64,000 nucleotides of DNA from an uncultured Lachnospiraceae bacterium (GCA_947571775.1 CANOZK010000005.1:1-64000); one strand, 5' to 3'; numbered from the stretch's first letter, positions 34,275 through 43,170 are shown. Program-made: numbers and translations. Notes: a model not told the origin generated them from the letters alone.

Positions 34275-34303
34275 ATTATAGGCGATTCCCTTTTTCCTGT
34301 CAA
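34275..34303 (-). promoter_or_regulatory. Consensus SigA promoter of the his operon
   Basis: Minus-strand TTGACA and TATAAT with exactly 17 bases between: a full consensus promoter. The -35 overlaps the recU stop codon. Confidence 0.92.
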
Positions 34304-34833
34304 TCCCGCAGCTTTAGATCCCGCTGTAAGCCGTCGAGATAAGGCACCAGAACCGCCCCGCGGCTTTCCAGATAAAATTCCGGCTCCAACTCCTCAATGG
34401 TAAAGCTTTTCCGTCCGCCCGCTTCTTTGCGTTCCCAGAATTCCAGAAGCTTTTCCAGACGCAGATAATACAGCCTGCCCAGATGATTAAAAAAAATCAA
34501 AAGAAAAGACACGCCTCCCTGCCGCTCAAAGTCCCTCATAAACTGGATTTGATGAGGATGGACATTGGCAAGAGGAAACGTGTTGACCGCACATTCTTTG
34601 GCATCGAAACAGACAGGCACCCCCTGCACCGCCCCAATATAATCCACGGTACTCTTCTGCTCAAAATAAGCAAGGGTAATATGCCTGTGCTCTTTGTCGA
34701 TTCTCACAGGGGTGATGGGTGTGGGCACCTTTTGAATCAGCGCAAGACCTTTTCTGGCGTACTGCTCATTCGTCCGGTTGACCAGACTTTCCAGCGTAGA
34801 GCCGCGCAAGCCTCTCGTATTCCAGGTACCCAT
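34300..34833 (-). CDS. recU: Holliday junction resolvase RecU
   Basis: Structure-specific nuclease that resolves Holliday junctions in Firmicutes, working with RuvAB (also in this window). The 177 residues have the N-terminal NTRGLRGSTLE, the active-site segment TVDYIGAVQG and VCFDAKE, where the family FEAK is FDAK, and FERQGGVSFLLIFF. The catalytic Glu is thus Asp77, a conservative change. The ATG at 34833 has AGGAGG upstream. It lies 28 bases after lepB. Confidence 0.93.
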   Translation of the reverse strand: MGTWNTRGLRGSTLESLVNRTNEQYARKGLALIQKVPTPITPVRIDKEHRHITLAYFEQKSTVDYIGAVQGVPVCFDAKECAVNTFPLANVHPHQIQFMRDFERQGGVSFLLIFFNHLGRLYYLRLEKLLEFWERKEAGGRKSFTIEELEPEFYLESRGAVLVPYLDGLQRDLKLRD

Positions 34834-34861
34834 CCTTTACCCCTCCTAATTATATTCAGGT

Positions 34862-35404
34862 TTACTGAATTTTTTTGATCGATGGGAAGTAGCGAATTAG
34901 CGCTTTTCCCACAATCTGATCTTCGTTTACATATTTGATTTCCCAGAATCTGGAATCCTTGGAATAATTCCGGTTGTCTCCCAGCATAAAATAAGAATCC
35001 TCCGGCACCGTATACGGGCCGAAATCCCCCAACGGCTGCTCTGGACAGAAGCTGTCGTCCAACGACTTTTCGGAATCGTCAATATACACTTTTCCTTCCC
35101 GTATCTCCACCGTCTCTCCCGGAAGCCCGATAATCCGCTTGATAAACAACTCCTGCGGATCGTCTGGATACTTAAAGATTACGATATCATACCTTTTGGG
35201 ATCCTGGAACTGGTAAGCCAGACGGAATCCAAAAATCCGGTCATTGGTCATGATCGTTTTTTCCATTGACTCAGAAGGGATCTTCGCATTGATCAGCACC
35301 ACGTTGTTCATGACAAAGACAACGACGATGACAAATACGATCATGCGGAGATATTCCATTACTTCTTTTTTGATGGCCTGTTTTCGTTCTTCTTTTTCTT
35401 CCAT
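34862..35404 (-). CDS. lepB: Signal peptidase I
   Basis: Membrane serine protease removing Sec signal peptides. The 180 residues have one N-terminal membrane anchor (about 20-40), catalytic Ser in PSESMEKTI, catalytic Lys in FIKRIIGLPGE and the GDNRNYSKDSR box. I set the start at the ATG at 35404 (GGAGG ten bases upstream); the open frame extends 50 codons further but is the antisense-like overlap with the pseudouridine synthase gene. It starts 46 bases before that gene ends. Confidence 0.95.
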   Translation of the reverse strand: MEEKEERKQAIKKEVMEYLRMIVFVIVVVFVMNNVVLINAKIPSESMEKTIMTNDRIFGFRLAYQFQDPKRYDIVIFKYPDDPQELFIKRIIGLPGETVEIREGKVYIDDSEKSLDDSFCPEQPLGDFGPYTVPEDSYFMLGDNRNYSKDSRFWEIKYVNEDQIVGKALIRYFPSIKKIQ

Positions 35405-36384
35405 GGTATGAAATCCTCCAGATGTTCTTTTTGTAAAAGACTTTGAAGCTGTGTCGGAAGCCCGGCATAAAACACTCTGCCCGACAAAGGAGCCAGCACT
35501 CCTTCGCAGAGAGGAAATTCCAGCCGCCAGGCATGAAGCATCTGATAACGGCACCCGAACCGCTCCGTGCAGTATCTGCCCCAGCGGGAACCGCCGTATT
35601 TTCCGTCTCCCACCAGCGGATGTCCGGCGGCCGAAAGCTGCGCCCGAATCTGATGCGTCTTGCCTGTCAAAAGCTCCACCTCCAGGAGCGTCAGCTTCCC
35701 GTTATCTCCCAGCGGACGATACGCCATCCTGGCGTATTCCCCGCTGTTATCTGTATCATCTTTTATTACAACTTTGTTGTTTTTTTCCAGCTTATGCAGG
35801 CTGTTTTGCAGATAACCCGCTTCTTTTAACACCCCCTGCACCGGACAGAGATAATATTTGCTTAACTGCCGCGCCCGAAACATAGCGGATAATTCCTGCT
35901 GCGCCCGCACGGACTTTCCCGCCGCGGCTATACCGCTGGTATTCCTGTCCAACCGGTTACTGAGTCCCGGTGAAAATCCGGCTGCCTCCCCGGTCATAGT
36001 ATCCCGCAAGTATTCCTGTATCCATTCCGTCAGCGAATAATCTTGCGGGCTGCTTTTCTGGGACAGCAGTCCGACAGGCTTATTTACCAGCAAGATTTGA
36101 TCGTCCTCGTAAACCACCTTTGGCTGGGGCCCCCTCCGGGTGTGTCCAGGGCTTTCCGGTTGGATTTTGATATATTTGTTCAGCGTATCTTCGCTGAGAA
36201 AAAGCCGGATCTGATCCCCTGGACACAGACGCTCGCTGCCTGCCGCCCTCGCCCCATTTAATGTAATATTCTTTTTGCGCAGCATTTTATACAGGAAACC
36301 TTTGGGAGCCAGCGAAAGTATTTTGTGCAGATATTTATCCAGACGCTGCCCCGCGTCTGTCTCAGAAACCACTACTTGTCTCAT
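35359..36384 (-). CDS. RluA-family pseudouridine synthase
   Basis: rRNA pseudouridine synthase of the RluA/RluD family, 341 residues: an N-terminal S4 RNA-binding domain (about 1-65, DAGQRLDKYLHKIL) and the catalytic domain with NRLDRNTSGI (catalytic Asp), LLTGKTHQIRAQL and HAWRLEFP. The C-terminal ~15 residues are almost all basic (PWKKKKNENRPSKKK) and overlap the lepB start. ATG at 36384 with GGGAGG upstream. Target uridine unknown. Confidence 0.93.
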   Translation of the reverse strand: MRQVVVSETDAGQRLDKYLHKILSLAPKGFLYKMLRKKNITLNGARAAGSERLCPGDQIRLFLSEDTLNKYIKIQPESPGHTRRGPQPKVVYEDDQILLVNKPVGLLSQKSSPQDYSLTEWIQEYLRDTMTGEAAGFSPGLSNRLDRNTSGIAAAGKSVRAQQELSAMFRARQLSKYYLCPVQGVLKEAGYLQNSLHKLEKNNKVVIKDDTDNSGEYARMAYRPLGDNGKLTLLEVELLTGKTHQIRAQLSAAGHPLVGDGKYGGSRWGRYCTERFGCRYQMLHAWRLEFPLCEGVLAPLSGRVFYAGLPTQLQSLLQKEHLEDFIPWKKKKNENRPSKKK

Positions 36385-36436
36385 CGTTCCTCCCAAAGTG
36401 TATTGTACCGCTCATTTCCAGTAATTGCTTTCACTC

Positions 36437-37105
36437 TCATCGCAGTTTTTCGTAGCTTCCGTCCAACACCTGTGCATAAGAATCTATGTAATAATCCGCC
36501 AGGCTTCGCTTCTGCTCATCCTGATCCCGGCTGTAATCATCCCAGATGGCACACGTGCGCATCCCGGCGCTTTTTCCCGCCCGGATTCCCACTGGGATAT
36601 CCTCGAACACAATGCATCTCTCGGCAGAAGCTTCCAGCCGTCTAGCAGCCTCCAAATAGACATCCGGTTCCGGCTTCGCCCGTTCCACCTCGCTGCAAGT
36701 CACTATGACGGAAAAAAGCGACTCAAGCCCATGTCCTTTTAAGGCCGCCCGCACCAGATCTACATGATTGCTGGAAGCAATTCCTGTTCGGATCTTTTTT
36801 TCTTTTAAATATTCCAGAAATTCCCGGAGTCCGGGCTTCATCGGAACTTTGTGTAAATATTGATCCAGCGCCATATCCATCCATTCCCCGATGATTTGCT
36901 CTTGGGTATCCGGCAGGGAAAAGCGCTTTTGAAAATACCGCACCGTTTCCAGAAATTCCATGGATTCCAGCTCTTTATTTAGATTTTTCGGCAAGGGAAT
37001 TCCCCGCCGCCCCAAGTATTCCCGATCCACGCGCCGCCAAACGCCCATGGAATCCACAATGGTTCCGTCCAAATCAAAAATCGCAGCTTCTATATCTTTT
37101 AACAT
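36437..37105 (-). CDS. HAD family hydrolase, beta-phosphoglucomutase-like
   Basis: HAD phosphatase/phosphomutase of 222 residues with motif I FDLDGTIVDS, motif II TGIASSNHV, motif III Lys near RAKPEPDVYLEA and motif IV FEDIPVGIRAG. The helical cap between motifs I and II places it in subfamily IA. Substrate cannot be fixed from sequence; small sugar phosphates are typical. It lies nine bases after the alarmone synthetase gene. Confidence 0.9.
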   Translation of the reverse strand: MLKDIEAAIFDLDGTIVDSMGVWRRVDREYLGRRGIPLPKNLNKELESMEFLETVRYFQKRFSLPDTQEQIIGEWMDMALDQYLHKVPMKPGLREFLEYLKEKKIRTGIASSNHVDLVRAALKGHGLESLFSVIVTCSEVERAKPEPDVYLEAARRLEASAERCIVFEDIPVGIRAGKSAGMRTCAIWDDYSRDQDEQKRSLADYYIDSYAQVLDGSYEKLR

Positions 37106-37114
37106 CTCGTGCTC

Positions 37115-37933
37115 CTATGCCATAAACTCTCTTGTAACTGCCTGTGCCTGGTATCCCTCTGAGATAATATCCAACTGGCGGTGAAATCTCTGCAACCGCT
37201 GCAGATCCTTGCTTTCATATACCCGGAAAAATTCTTCCTGTATCTTCATCACTTCCCGCTGATTGGAGAATTTATACAAGTTCTCAATATTATTCAAAAT
37301 ATCTGCCACCAAATTTGTCTGAATCTGCGAAAACTTCTGCGCGTCCATAATCTCATGGCGCACGGAGGACATCTCTCTATCCAGGGAAAGAATCGCCGCC
37401 GCGGCTTTGCTCAGCCGTTCACGCACATGCGCCGGCATATTTCCCTTGTATTTATACTGCAAAGAATGTTCAATCGTCGCCCAAAAATTCATTGCAAGAG
37501 TTCGGATCTGAATTTCCATCTGGAGCCGTTTCGGCCCTTCTATGGTCTGCACCGTGTAATAAATAATCAGATGATAACTGCGATAGCCGCTGGCTTTTAC
37601 GTTTGTCAGATAATTTTTTTCACTCTTGATCTCCATATCGGAACGATTCTGGATCATGTCGGCCACCACATCAATATCTTCCTCAAACTGGCAGATAATC
37701 CGAATTCCGGCAATGTCCTCCAGTTCTGTTTCAAGCCGGTCAATGGGAATATTCTTGCGCTGCATTTTCTCCAAGATACTGGAAATACTCTTCACACGTC
37801 CATTCACCTGTTCCATTGGAGAATACAGGTCTTTTTCTTTGTGTTCCGTAATAATATGATTAAATTTAACGATTAGTTCCCTGACTGCCAATTCGTATGG
37901 ACTTAATATCTTCCTCCATAGTTGTATTTCCAT
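37115..37933 (-). CDS. RelA/SpoT-domain small alarmone synthetase
   Basis: Predicted (p)ppGpp synthetase of 272 residues without hydrolase, TGS or ACT domains. The synthetase core (about 20-200) has GRVKSISSILEKM, EDIAGIRIIC, SGYRSYHLIIYY, and MEIQIRTLAMNFWATIEHSL. An ~80-residue helical C-terminal extension makes it longer than RelP/RelQ (about 210-230). ATG at 37933 has AAGGAG upstream. It heads the run HAD-rluA-lepB-recU and likely responds to stress by transcription. Confidence 0.92.
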   Translation of the reverse strand: MEIQLWRKILSPYELAVRELIVKFNHIITEHKEKDLYSPMEQVNGRVKSISSILEKMQRKNIPIDRLETELEDIAGIRIICQFEEDIDVVADMIQNRSDMEIKSEKNYLTNVKASGYRSYHLIIYYTVQTIEGPKRLQMEIQIRTLAMNFWATIEHSLQYKYKGNMPAHVRERLSKAAAAILSLDREMSSVRHEIMDAQKFSQIQTNLVADILNNIENLYKFSNQREVMKIQEEFFRVYESKDLQRLQRFHRQLDIISEGYQAQAVTREFMA

Positions 37934-37967
37934 AATTTCTCTCCTTAACAATCACCATACTTTTTAT

Positions 37968-37977
37968 AGTATACCAT
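37968..37977 (-). promoter_or_regulatory. Extended -10 promoter of the alarmone synthetase gene
   Basis: Minus-strand TGGTATACT forms an extended -10; no good -35 stands at 17 bases. It lies 35 bases before the ATG. Confidence 0.5.
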
Positions 37978-38038
37978 AAATCCCCGCTTTTTGCTTGCCA
38001 AATTAAAAGATTTATATATTATAAATGGCAATTCATTG

Positions 38039-38845
38039 TCACCGAATATACAGAAATTGAAGAATCCAGTAAGGATTTACGCTCATCTCCGGTTCTCCTT
38101 TGGCCTGTATGTAAATGCCCAGATGCAGATGTGTGGGAAATTCTCCTTGGGTTCCCTCCGGCCCGTATCCGGTATTCCCCATAAATCCCAAAACCTGTCC
38201 GGCCTGCACTTCATCTCCTTCCTGGTAATGCCCTCCATAAGAGTCCAGATGGGCATAATAAAAATAACCGCCTCCAGGACTGCGTATCCCAATCCGGTAT
38301 CCTCCCAGCGGAAGCCACCCTATCTGCTCCACTTTTCCTTTGGTGATACTGACTACCGGATAACGTCCCGGCTCATCCACCGCTCCGAATAAATCGCAGC
38401 CCTCGTGTTGGCGTTCGCCCTGGTTCCCTCTGGGCAGCAGCCAGGAATTTTCATAAAAAACTTCTTCCTCCGGTATGGGAAAGCATTCCAGATCCCCCCA
38501 TATGGCTTGATATGCTTTCCTTCCCTCCTCCCAGAGTTTGGGTTTATATTTTTCCAGCAAAGGCGCTTCCGTATAAACTTTTTTCGGGTAAAAATGCCCC
38601 ATCAGCATGGTAGCCGCTATGGTGTCCGCCAGCCCCTCTTGCGCTGGAGCCGGATACGCTGTCTGTATCTGCTGCAACAGTTTCGGACTCAACTTCTGTT
38701 CCCGAAAAGCCTGGCCTTTCAGATCCGAAATCTCCATGCCGGAAACTGCGCTGCGCTCGCGCAGGATCGTCGTCCCATATTTGCACAAAACCACGATCCC
38801 CAGCAGCAGCCATAGAAGCATTGCCTGGTATCGAATTTGTTTCAT
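38039..38845 (-). CDS. Membrane-anchored M23 (LytM-type) peptidase
   Basis: Cell-wall endopeptidase-like protein of 268 residues with one N-terminal membrane segment (about 9-28) and a C-terminal M23 domain. Zinc-site residues appear in QHEGCDLF, YFYYAHLDSY and PTHLHLGIYI. The region between (about 35-130) is extracellular and unassigned. ATG at 38845 with GGGAGG upstream. It follows pepD by 87 bases. It may be active or a regulator; the HxH and HxxxD ligands look intact. Confidence 0.9.
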   Translation of the reverse strand: MKQIRYQAMLLWLLLGIVVLCKYGTTILRERSAVSGMEISDLKGQAFREQKLSPKLLQQIQTAYPAPAQEGLADTIAATMLMGHFYPKKVYTEAPLLEKYKPKLWEEGRKAYQAIWGDLECFPIPEEEVFYENSWLLPRGNQGERQHEGCDLFGAVDEPGRYPVVSITKGKVEQIGWLPLGGYRIGIRSPGGGYFYYAHLDSYGGHYQEGDEVQAGQVLGFMGNTGYGPEGTQGEFPTHLHLGIYIQAKGEPEMSVNPYWILQFLYIR

Positions 38846-38932
38846 AAAACCTCCCATACCAGACTATTCTATGCATCAAAACGACAAAATAGAACCGAAA
38901 ACTTGTCCGAAAAGTGATTGTTTTCTTCAGAT

Positions 38933-40381
38933 TCAATCCAAACGCCGCAATACTTCCAGCAGATAATCAAACACCCGCTTTGTGGAAGATATGGACAGCC
39001 TTTCTTCCGGCGTGTGAATATCTTTCATATCCGGCCCGATGGATACGCAGTCCAAACCTGGTATCGCCTGATAAAATACGCCGCATTCCAATCCGGCGTG
39101 AATCGCCTGAATCTTTGGCTGTACCCGATATTGTTCCTTATAGATTTGCGCCATCAGATTGCGAAGCGGAGAATCTTCTTTATATTCCCAGGACGGATAG
39201 CCGCCGTCTGTCTGCGCCTCCCCGCCCAGAAATTCAGCCAGGAAACAGATTTTTCGTTCCAGATAGTCCATAGCCGGATCGACGCTGCTGCGCACGCCGC
39301 TTCCAGCATACAGGGCGTCCTCGTCCAAATACAAGATGCCCAGATTGGAAGAAGTTTCCACCAGATGCCTGCACACCCCGCTGAACTTATGCACCCCGTC
39401 TGGAACCTGCATCAAAAAGAACAGCAGCCGGCTCTTTGCCGAGGAATCCAGTACCGAAACGCTTCCCTCTGCATTTTCTTGGAAAACTACTTCGATTTTT
39501 TCATCCGACCCTGCGTATTCCCTGCGGATATTTTCCTGCCATTTCCGGCAAAATGCCTGAAATGACTCTTTCTGAGCAGGTTCTATCACCAAACGCGCCT
39601 CACACTCTGCCGGAATCACATTATCTTTATCCCCGCCGGAGAGCCCGGCGATCTCGTAATCCAGATCCTGATCCAGATCGTAGAGCAGCCGCCCCATCAG
39701 AAGATGGGCGTTCGCCCTTTTTTTGTGAATTTCCGCACCGGAATGACCGCCTTTGAGTCCGCGGATGGATAAAATCGCTGTATTTCCCTGCGCCTGCACG
39801 TATCTCACCGGAATCTGTACCTGCACGCTCTTTCCTCCTGCGCAGCCTGCCCAGAGGATTCCCTCCTCTTCCGAATCCAGGTTGATGATCCGCTTGGATT
39901 TCAGGATGGAGCAGTCCAGCCCCCTGGCTCCCAAAAGCCCGATTTCTTCATCGACCGTAAATACCGCTTCCAGCGGCGGATGCTCATATTCACTGCTCTC
40001 CAAAATGGCCAGCATATAGGCCACTGCAATTCCGTCATCTCCCCCTAAGGTGGTATCCCTGGCTGTCAGCCAGTCCCCTTCCACCTCCAGCAGCAGCGGA
40101 TCTTTTTCAAAATCGTGCGGACTGCCTGGCCGCTTCTCCGCCACCATATCCATATGTCCCTGCAAGATCACCGGCGGCGCAGCCTTCGTGCCCTCCTTGT
40201 AAATCACCACGTTATTCAATTTATCTTGCATATACGAAAGCCCGTGATCCGCGGCAAAAGACACCAGGTAATCGCTGATCTGCCTGGTGTTGCCGGAACC
40301 TCTTGGTATCTGGCTCAACTGTTCAAAATAATAAAATACCCTGGAAGGCTCCAGAGTGGTCATTGCTGTTTTTTCTCCCAT
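38933..40381 (-). CDS. pepD: Aminoacyl-histidine dipeptidase (PepD-type)
   Basis: M20-family dinuclear zinc Xaa-His dipeptidase, cytoplasmic, 482 residues. Metal and catalytic residues are in LQGHMDMV, LGGDDGIAVA, VDEEIGLLGA and NLDSEEEG, and the C-terminal HAGLECG. A lid domain is inserted about 190-400. The ATG at 40381 has AAGGAGG eight bases upstream. It is expressed divergently from ylbJ. It could feed histidine from peptides. Confidence 0.94.
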   Translation of the reverse strand: MGEKTAMTTLEPSRVFYYFEQLSQIPRGSGNTRQISDYLVSFAADHGLSYMQDKLNNVVIYKEGTKAAPPVILQGHMDMVAEKRPGSPHDFEKDPLLLEVEGDWLTARDTTLGGDDGIAVAYMLAILESSEYEHPPLEAVFTVDEEIGLLGARGLDCSILKSKRIINLDSEEEGILWAGCAGGKSVQVQIPVRYVQAQGNTAILSIRGLKGGHSGAEIHKKRANAHLLMGRLLYDLDQDLDYEIAGLSGGDKDNVIPAECEARLVIEPAQKESFQAFCRKWQENIRREYAGSDEKIEVVFQENAEGSVSVLDSSAKSRLLFFLMQVPDGVHKFSGVCRHLVETSSNLGILYLDEDALYAGSGVRSSVDPAMDYLERKICFLAEFLGGEAQTDGGYPSWEYKEDSPLRNLMAQIYKEQYRVQPKIQAIHAGLECGVFYQAIPGLDCVSIGPDMKDIHTPEERLSISSTKRVFDYLLEVLRRLD

Positions 40382-40427
40382 GCTTGCTGCCTCCTTGTAT
40401 GTTTTTGCCAGATATGTTGAAATCCGG

Positions 40428-40466
40428 CACAATAAATATTGTGACATAAATCATTTATGATTGCAA
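40428..40466. promoter_or_regulatory. pepD promoter with 16-bp dyad and shared -35
   Basis: Toward pepD (minus) the self-complementary TTGCAA at 40461-40466 and CACAAT at 40438-40443 are 17 bases apart. The -10 lies in a perfect dyad CACAATA-AA-TATTGTG (40428-40443). The same TTGCAA reads 17 bases from TTATAG at 40484 toward ylbJ, but ylbJ would be expected to use a sporulation sigma factor, so that reading is weak. Confidence 0.45.
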
Positions 40467-40519
40467 GGCGCAATATATTTAAATTATAGACAACTATTTT
40501 CCAACAACGGAGGAACCCT

Positions 40520-41482
40520 GTGTTTTCTAAAATTTGCAACGCCAAAAACTTTCTCTTCTTATGTGTGATACTGCTTCTTCTTTATATGTTTGTGGAGCCG
40601 CAGAAGGCCCTTCTCGCCTCCCAGCAGGGGCTTATGCTCTGGTTTCAAACCCTGCTGCCCACTCTGCTGCCCTTTATCATCCTCTCAAACTTAGTAATCC
40701 GCACGGGAACCGCAGAAAAAATCCTGTTCCCTTTCCGGTCTTTTTTCCAAAAATTCCTGGGACTCTCCCCCGCCGGCACCTACGGCTTTTTGCTGGGGCT
40801 TCTCTGCGGCTATCCCATGGGAGCGAAACTGACCGGAGATCTGTACCGGGAAAAAAGAATCTCTTTTGACGAGGCGTGTTACCTCCTCACGTTCAGCAAC
40901 AACCCCAGCCCAGTCTTTTTGTCCACCTATGTACTGCTGCAATGCCTGCATATGCCCCAGTACACCTTGGCTTCTTTTTTTATTTTGTACATTTCCGATT
41001 ACCTGACCAGCCTGGTTTTCCGCGCCCGGTATTCTCTCGCAGATTACTCGGATTCCGGCGCAAAAAGAAAAGAGATACCTCCTCTTCCCTCCATTGGAAA
41101 GCTGCTGGATACCTCTATCATGAATGGTTTTGAAACGATCACCCGTCTAGGGGGATTTATCATCTTATTTTCTGTATTGTCCGCCGCTTTGCAGCAATAT
41201 CTGCCCCGGGCGCTTGGGAACGTCTCCCCTTGTCTTCTGGGTATACTGGAAATTTCCACAGGCCTCCAGGCAGCAGCGGGTTCCACCCTGCCTGCCAGGG
41301 TCAAATACATACTGTCTATGGGATTTACCTCCCTGGGCGGCTTGTGCATCCTGGCACAGACCAACACCGTATTGGGAGAATCCCGGCTGCCGCTGCTTCC
41401 ATACCTGGAAGGGAAATTGCTCAACTGCGCACTGACGCTTATATTAAGCTTTCTCTTCCTCCAGATCGTCCAGATCGTCTAA
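40520..41482 (+). CDS. ylbJ: Sporulation integral membrane protein YlbJ
   Basis: Polytopic membrane protein of 320 residues, with nucleoside-transporter-gate (Gate-like) folds at about 40-150 and 205-300. Characteristic segments are LPTLLPFIILSNL, LGLLCGYPMGAKL and FSNNPSPVF. In Bacillus YlbJ acts in the mother cell during spore formation. The start is GTG at 40520 with GGAGG seven bases upstream. Its 3' end overlaps the convergent coiled-coil gene by 39 bases. No terminator is visible before that overlap. Confidence 0.92.
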   Translation: MFSKICNAKNFLFLCVILLLLYMFVEPQKALLASQQGLMLWFQTLLPTLLPFIILSNLVIRTGTAEKILFPFRSFFQKFLGLSPAGTYGFLLGLLCGYPMGAKLTGDLYREKRISFDEACYLLTFSNNPSPVFLSTYVLLQCLHMPQYTLASFFILYISDYLTSLVFRARYSLADYSDSGAKRKEIPPLPSIGKLLDTSIMNGFETITRLGGFIILFSVLSAALQQYLPRALGNVSPCLLGILEISTGLQAAAGSTLPARVKYILSMGFTSLGGLCILAQTNTVLGESRLPLLPYLEGKLLNCALTLILSFLFLQIVQIV

Positions 41483-42112
41483 TTCATCCAGTTCCTCTTC
41501 TTCCTCCTCTGGCTCTTCCTCCAGAGAAGCCGAGGCTGTGTTGTAAGAGCTGGACATCGCTGCGGCCTGGGCGGTCTGAGGCGCCAGCTCTTTGCGGTTC
41601 TGGGTGACCACACCAGCGCAGCTTTGCAGAGCCTCCAGGAAAATCCCATATTTGCCGCCGGCATTTTCCAAGGTTTCCTGGATAATCGCCTCGATATTTG
41701 CCAGCATTTCGTCGGTATACGTGATGGCGCTCAGACGGATATCGTTGGCATCCTGGGTAGCCTGATCCAAAATGTCCTGGGCTTGCTTGTTGGAGGCATT
41801 GATCGTCTCGTTGGAGAGAGCGTACGCCCTTTGCATCACCTCATGCTCCGTAACCAGTTCCTGCGCCTTTGCCTGCGCCTCCGCCAGAATCGTATCGGCT
41901 TTCGTCTGGGCGTCCTCCAGGATCGCATCTTTATTGTTGATAATCTTTTGGTAACGTTTGATCTCATCGGGAGTTTTCAGCCGTAATTCCCGCAGCAATT
42001 CCTCCAGTTCCTCTTTATTGACTACAATCTTCGTTGTGGACAGCGGCTGATATTTGCAACTGTCCACATACTCTTCAATCTCTTCAATGATCTGTTCAAT
42101 TCTGCTGCTCAT
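41444..42112 (-). CDS. Coiled-coil protein with acidic tail, annotated elsewhere as ATPase-like
   Basis: A 222-residue soluble protein: N-terminal conserved segment (SSRIEQIIEEIEEYVDSCK then VVNKEELEELLRELR), a long DivIVA/ATP-synthase-b-like coiled coil (about 50-160) and a C-terminal run of Glu and Asp (about 195-222). Similar Lachnospiraceae proteins are often called vacuolar-type ATPase subunit or ATPase; no nucleotide-binding motif is present. Following coaD by 12 bases, it may have a division- or envelope-linked role. Its last 39 bases overlap ylbJ on the other strand. Confidence 0.8.
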   Translation of the reverse strand: MSSRIEQIIEEIEEYVDSCKYQPLSTTKIVVNKEELEELLRELRLKTPDEIKRYQKIINNKDAILEDAQTKADTILAEAQAKAQELVTEHEVMQRAYALSNETINASNKQAQDILDQATQDANDIRLSAITYTDEMLANIEAIIQETLENAGGKYGIFLEALQSCAGVVTQNRKELAPQTAQAAAMSSSYNTASASLEEEPEEEEEELDELDDLDDLEEEKA

Positions 42113-42124
42113 CGTACACTCTCC

Positions 42125-42607
42125 TTATTTATAATTCAATTTACGATGTACGGCATCCGCTACCAGCTCCGGCACAAATTTTGAAATATCCCCATTCAGA
42201 GAAGCCACTTCCTTGACCGACGAAGAACTTAAATAAGCATATTCTAGGCTGGTGGTCAAAAACATGGTGTCCACATCCGGATCCAGGATACGGTTGATCT
42301 GGGCCATCTGTAATTCATATTCAAAGTCCGTAATTGCACGCAGCCCCCGCACAATCACACCCGCGCCGCATTCCCGTGCCAAATCCACAGAAAAACCGTC
42401 AAATGCCTTAATCGTCACATTCGGTATGTCTTTCGTAACCTTTTCTAGTATATTAACACGTTCTTCCTTAGAAAACAACGAGGTTTTTTTTGAATTGACC
42501 AAAACTCCCACCACCACCTGGTCAAAGGATTTAGCGGCTCTGGCTATGATGTCCAGATGCCCGTAAGTTACCGGGTCAAAACTCCCCGGATACACTGCTG
42601 TTGACAT
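42125..42607 (-). CDS. coaD: Pantetheine-phosphate adenylyltransferase
   Basis: Penultimate step of coenzyme A synthesis. The 160 residues have [33 protein letters not shown] and the substrate loop [16 protein letters not shown]. The ATG at 42607 has GGGGAG upstream and lies inside the rsmD end (32-base overlap), the usual rsmD-coaD coupling. Confidence 0.97.
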   Translation of the reverse strand: MSTAVYPGSFDPVTYGHLDIIARAAKSFDQVVVGVLVNSKKTSLFSKEERVNILEKVTKDIPNVTIKAFDGFSVDLARECGAGVIVRGLRAITDFEYELQMAQINRILDPDVDTMFLTTSLEYAYLSSSSVKEVASLNGDISKFVPELVADAVHRKLNYK

Positions 42608-43169
42608 CGCACTCCCCACTTTCCCTTGCAATCCAAACATGCATGTTTGTCTTGTATTCTTTTCTCTTTCGCACTTCCAGCCCCAAAGCTTGTACATATG
42701 CAAAAGAAGTCTCCAAAGAGGCTTCCACAATCACAGTCCCGCCTTGGCCCAGCAAAGAAGAGGACGCCAGATATTCCAGCGCCTTTTTTTCCATCTGACG
42801 TCCATAAGGCGGATCCATAAAAATATAATCAAAAGCCGGACTTCCCTCCAACTGTCCAAGTGCAGCCAAAACATCCCGGCAAAGTATCTGCCCGCCGTCT
42901 TTTAACCGGGTAAATTCCAGATTCTTTCGGATACATTCTGCTGCGGCTCGGTTCTTTTCCACAAATACGGCGCAGGCCGCCCCCCGGCTCAGCGCCTCTA
43001 TCCCTATGGCTCCGCTGCCGCTGTACAGATCCAGGAATCTGCATCCTGGTATACCCGGCTGCAAAATATTAAACAGTGTTTCCTTTGTCCGGTCTGTGGT
43101 GGGCCTGGTGTTCATCCCCGGCGGCGTCAAAAGCTTTAATCTGCGCGCTTTCCCTGCAATTACCCTCAT
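42576..43169 (-). CDS. rsmD: 16S rRNA (guanine(966)-N(2))-methyltransferase RsmD
   Basis: Methylates G966 of 16S rRNA. The 197 residues show [27 protein letters not shown], the SAM-binding [17 protein letters not shown] and catalytic MDPPYG. A short C-terminal tail overlaps coaD. The start ATG at 43169 lies one base after the mgsA stop, suggesting coupling. Confidence 0.95.
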   Translation of the reverse strand: MRVIAGKARRLKLLTPPGMNTRPTTDRTKETLFNILQPGIPGCRFLDLYSGSGAIGIEALSRGAACAVFVEKNRAAAECIRKNLEFTRLKDGGQILCRDVLAALGQLEGSPAFDYIFMDPPYGRQMEKKALEYLASSSLLGQGGTVIVEASLETSFAYVQALGLEVRKRKEYKTNMHVWIARESGECDVNSSVSGEF

Positions 43170-43170
43170 C

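Noticed and set aside
34225..34300. T-box or histidine attenuator before hisZ
   Set aside because: The leader is short and lacks the T-box sequence, a terminator or a His-codon run.
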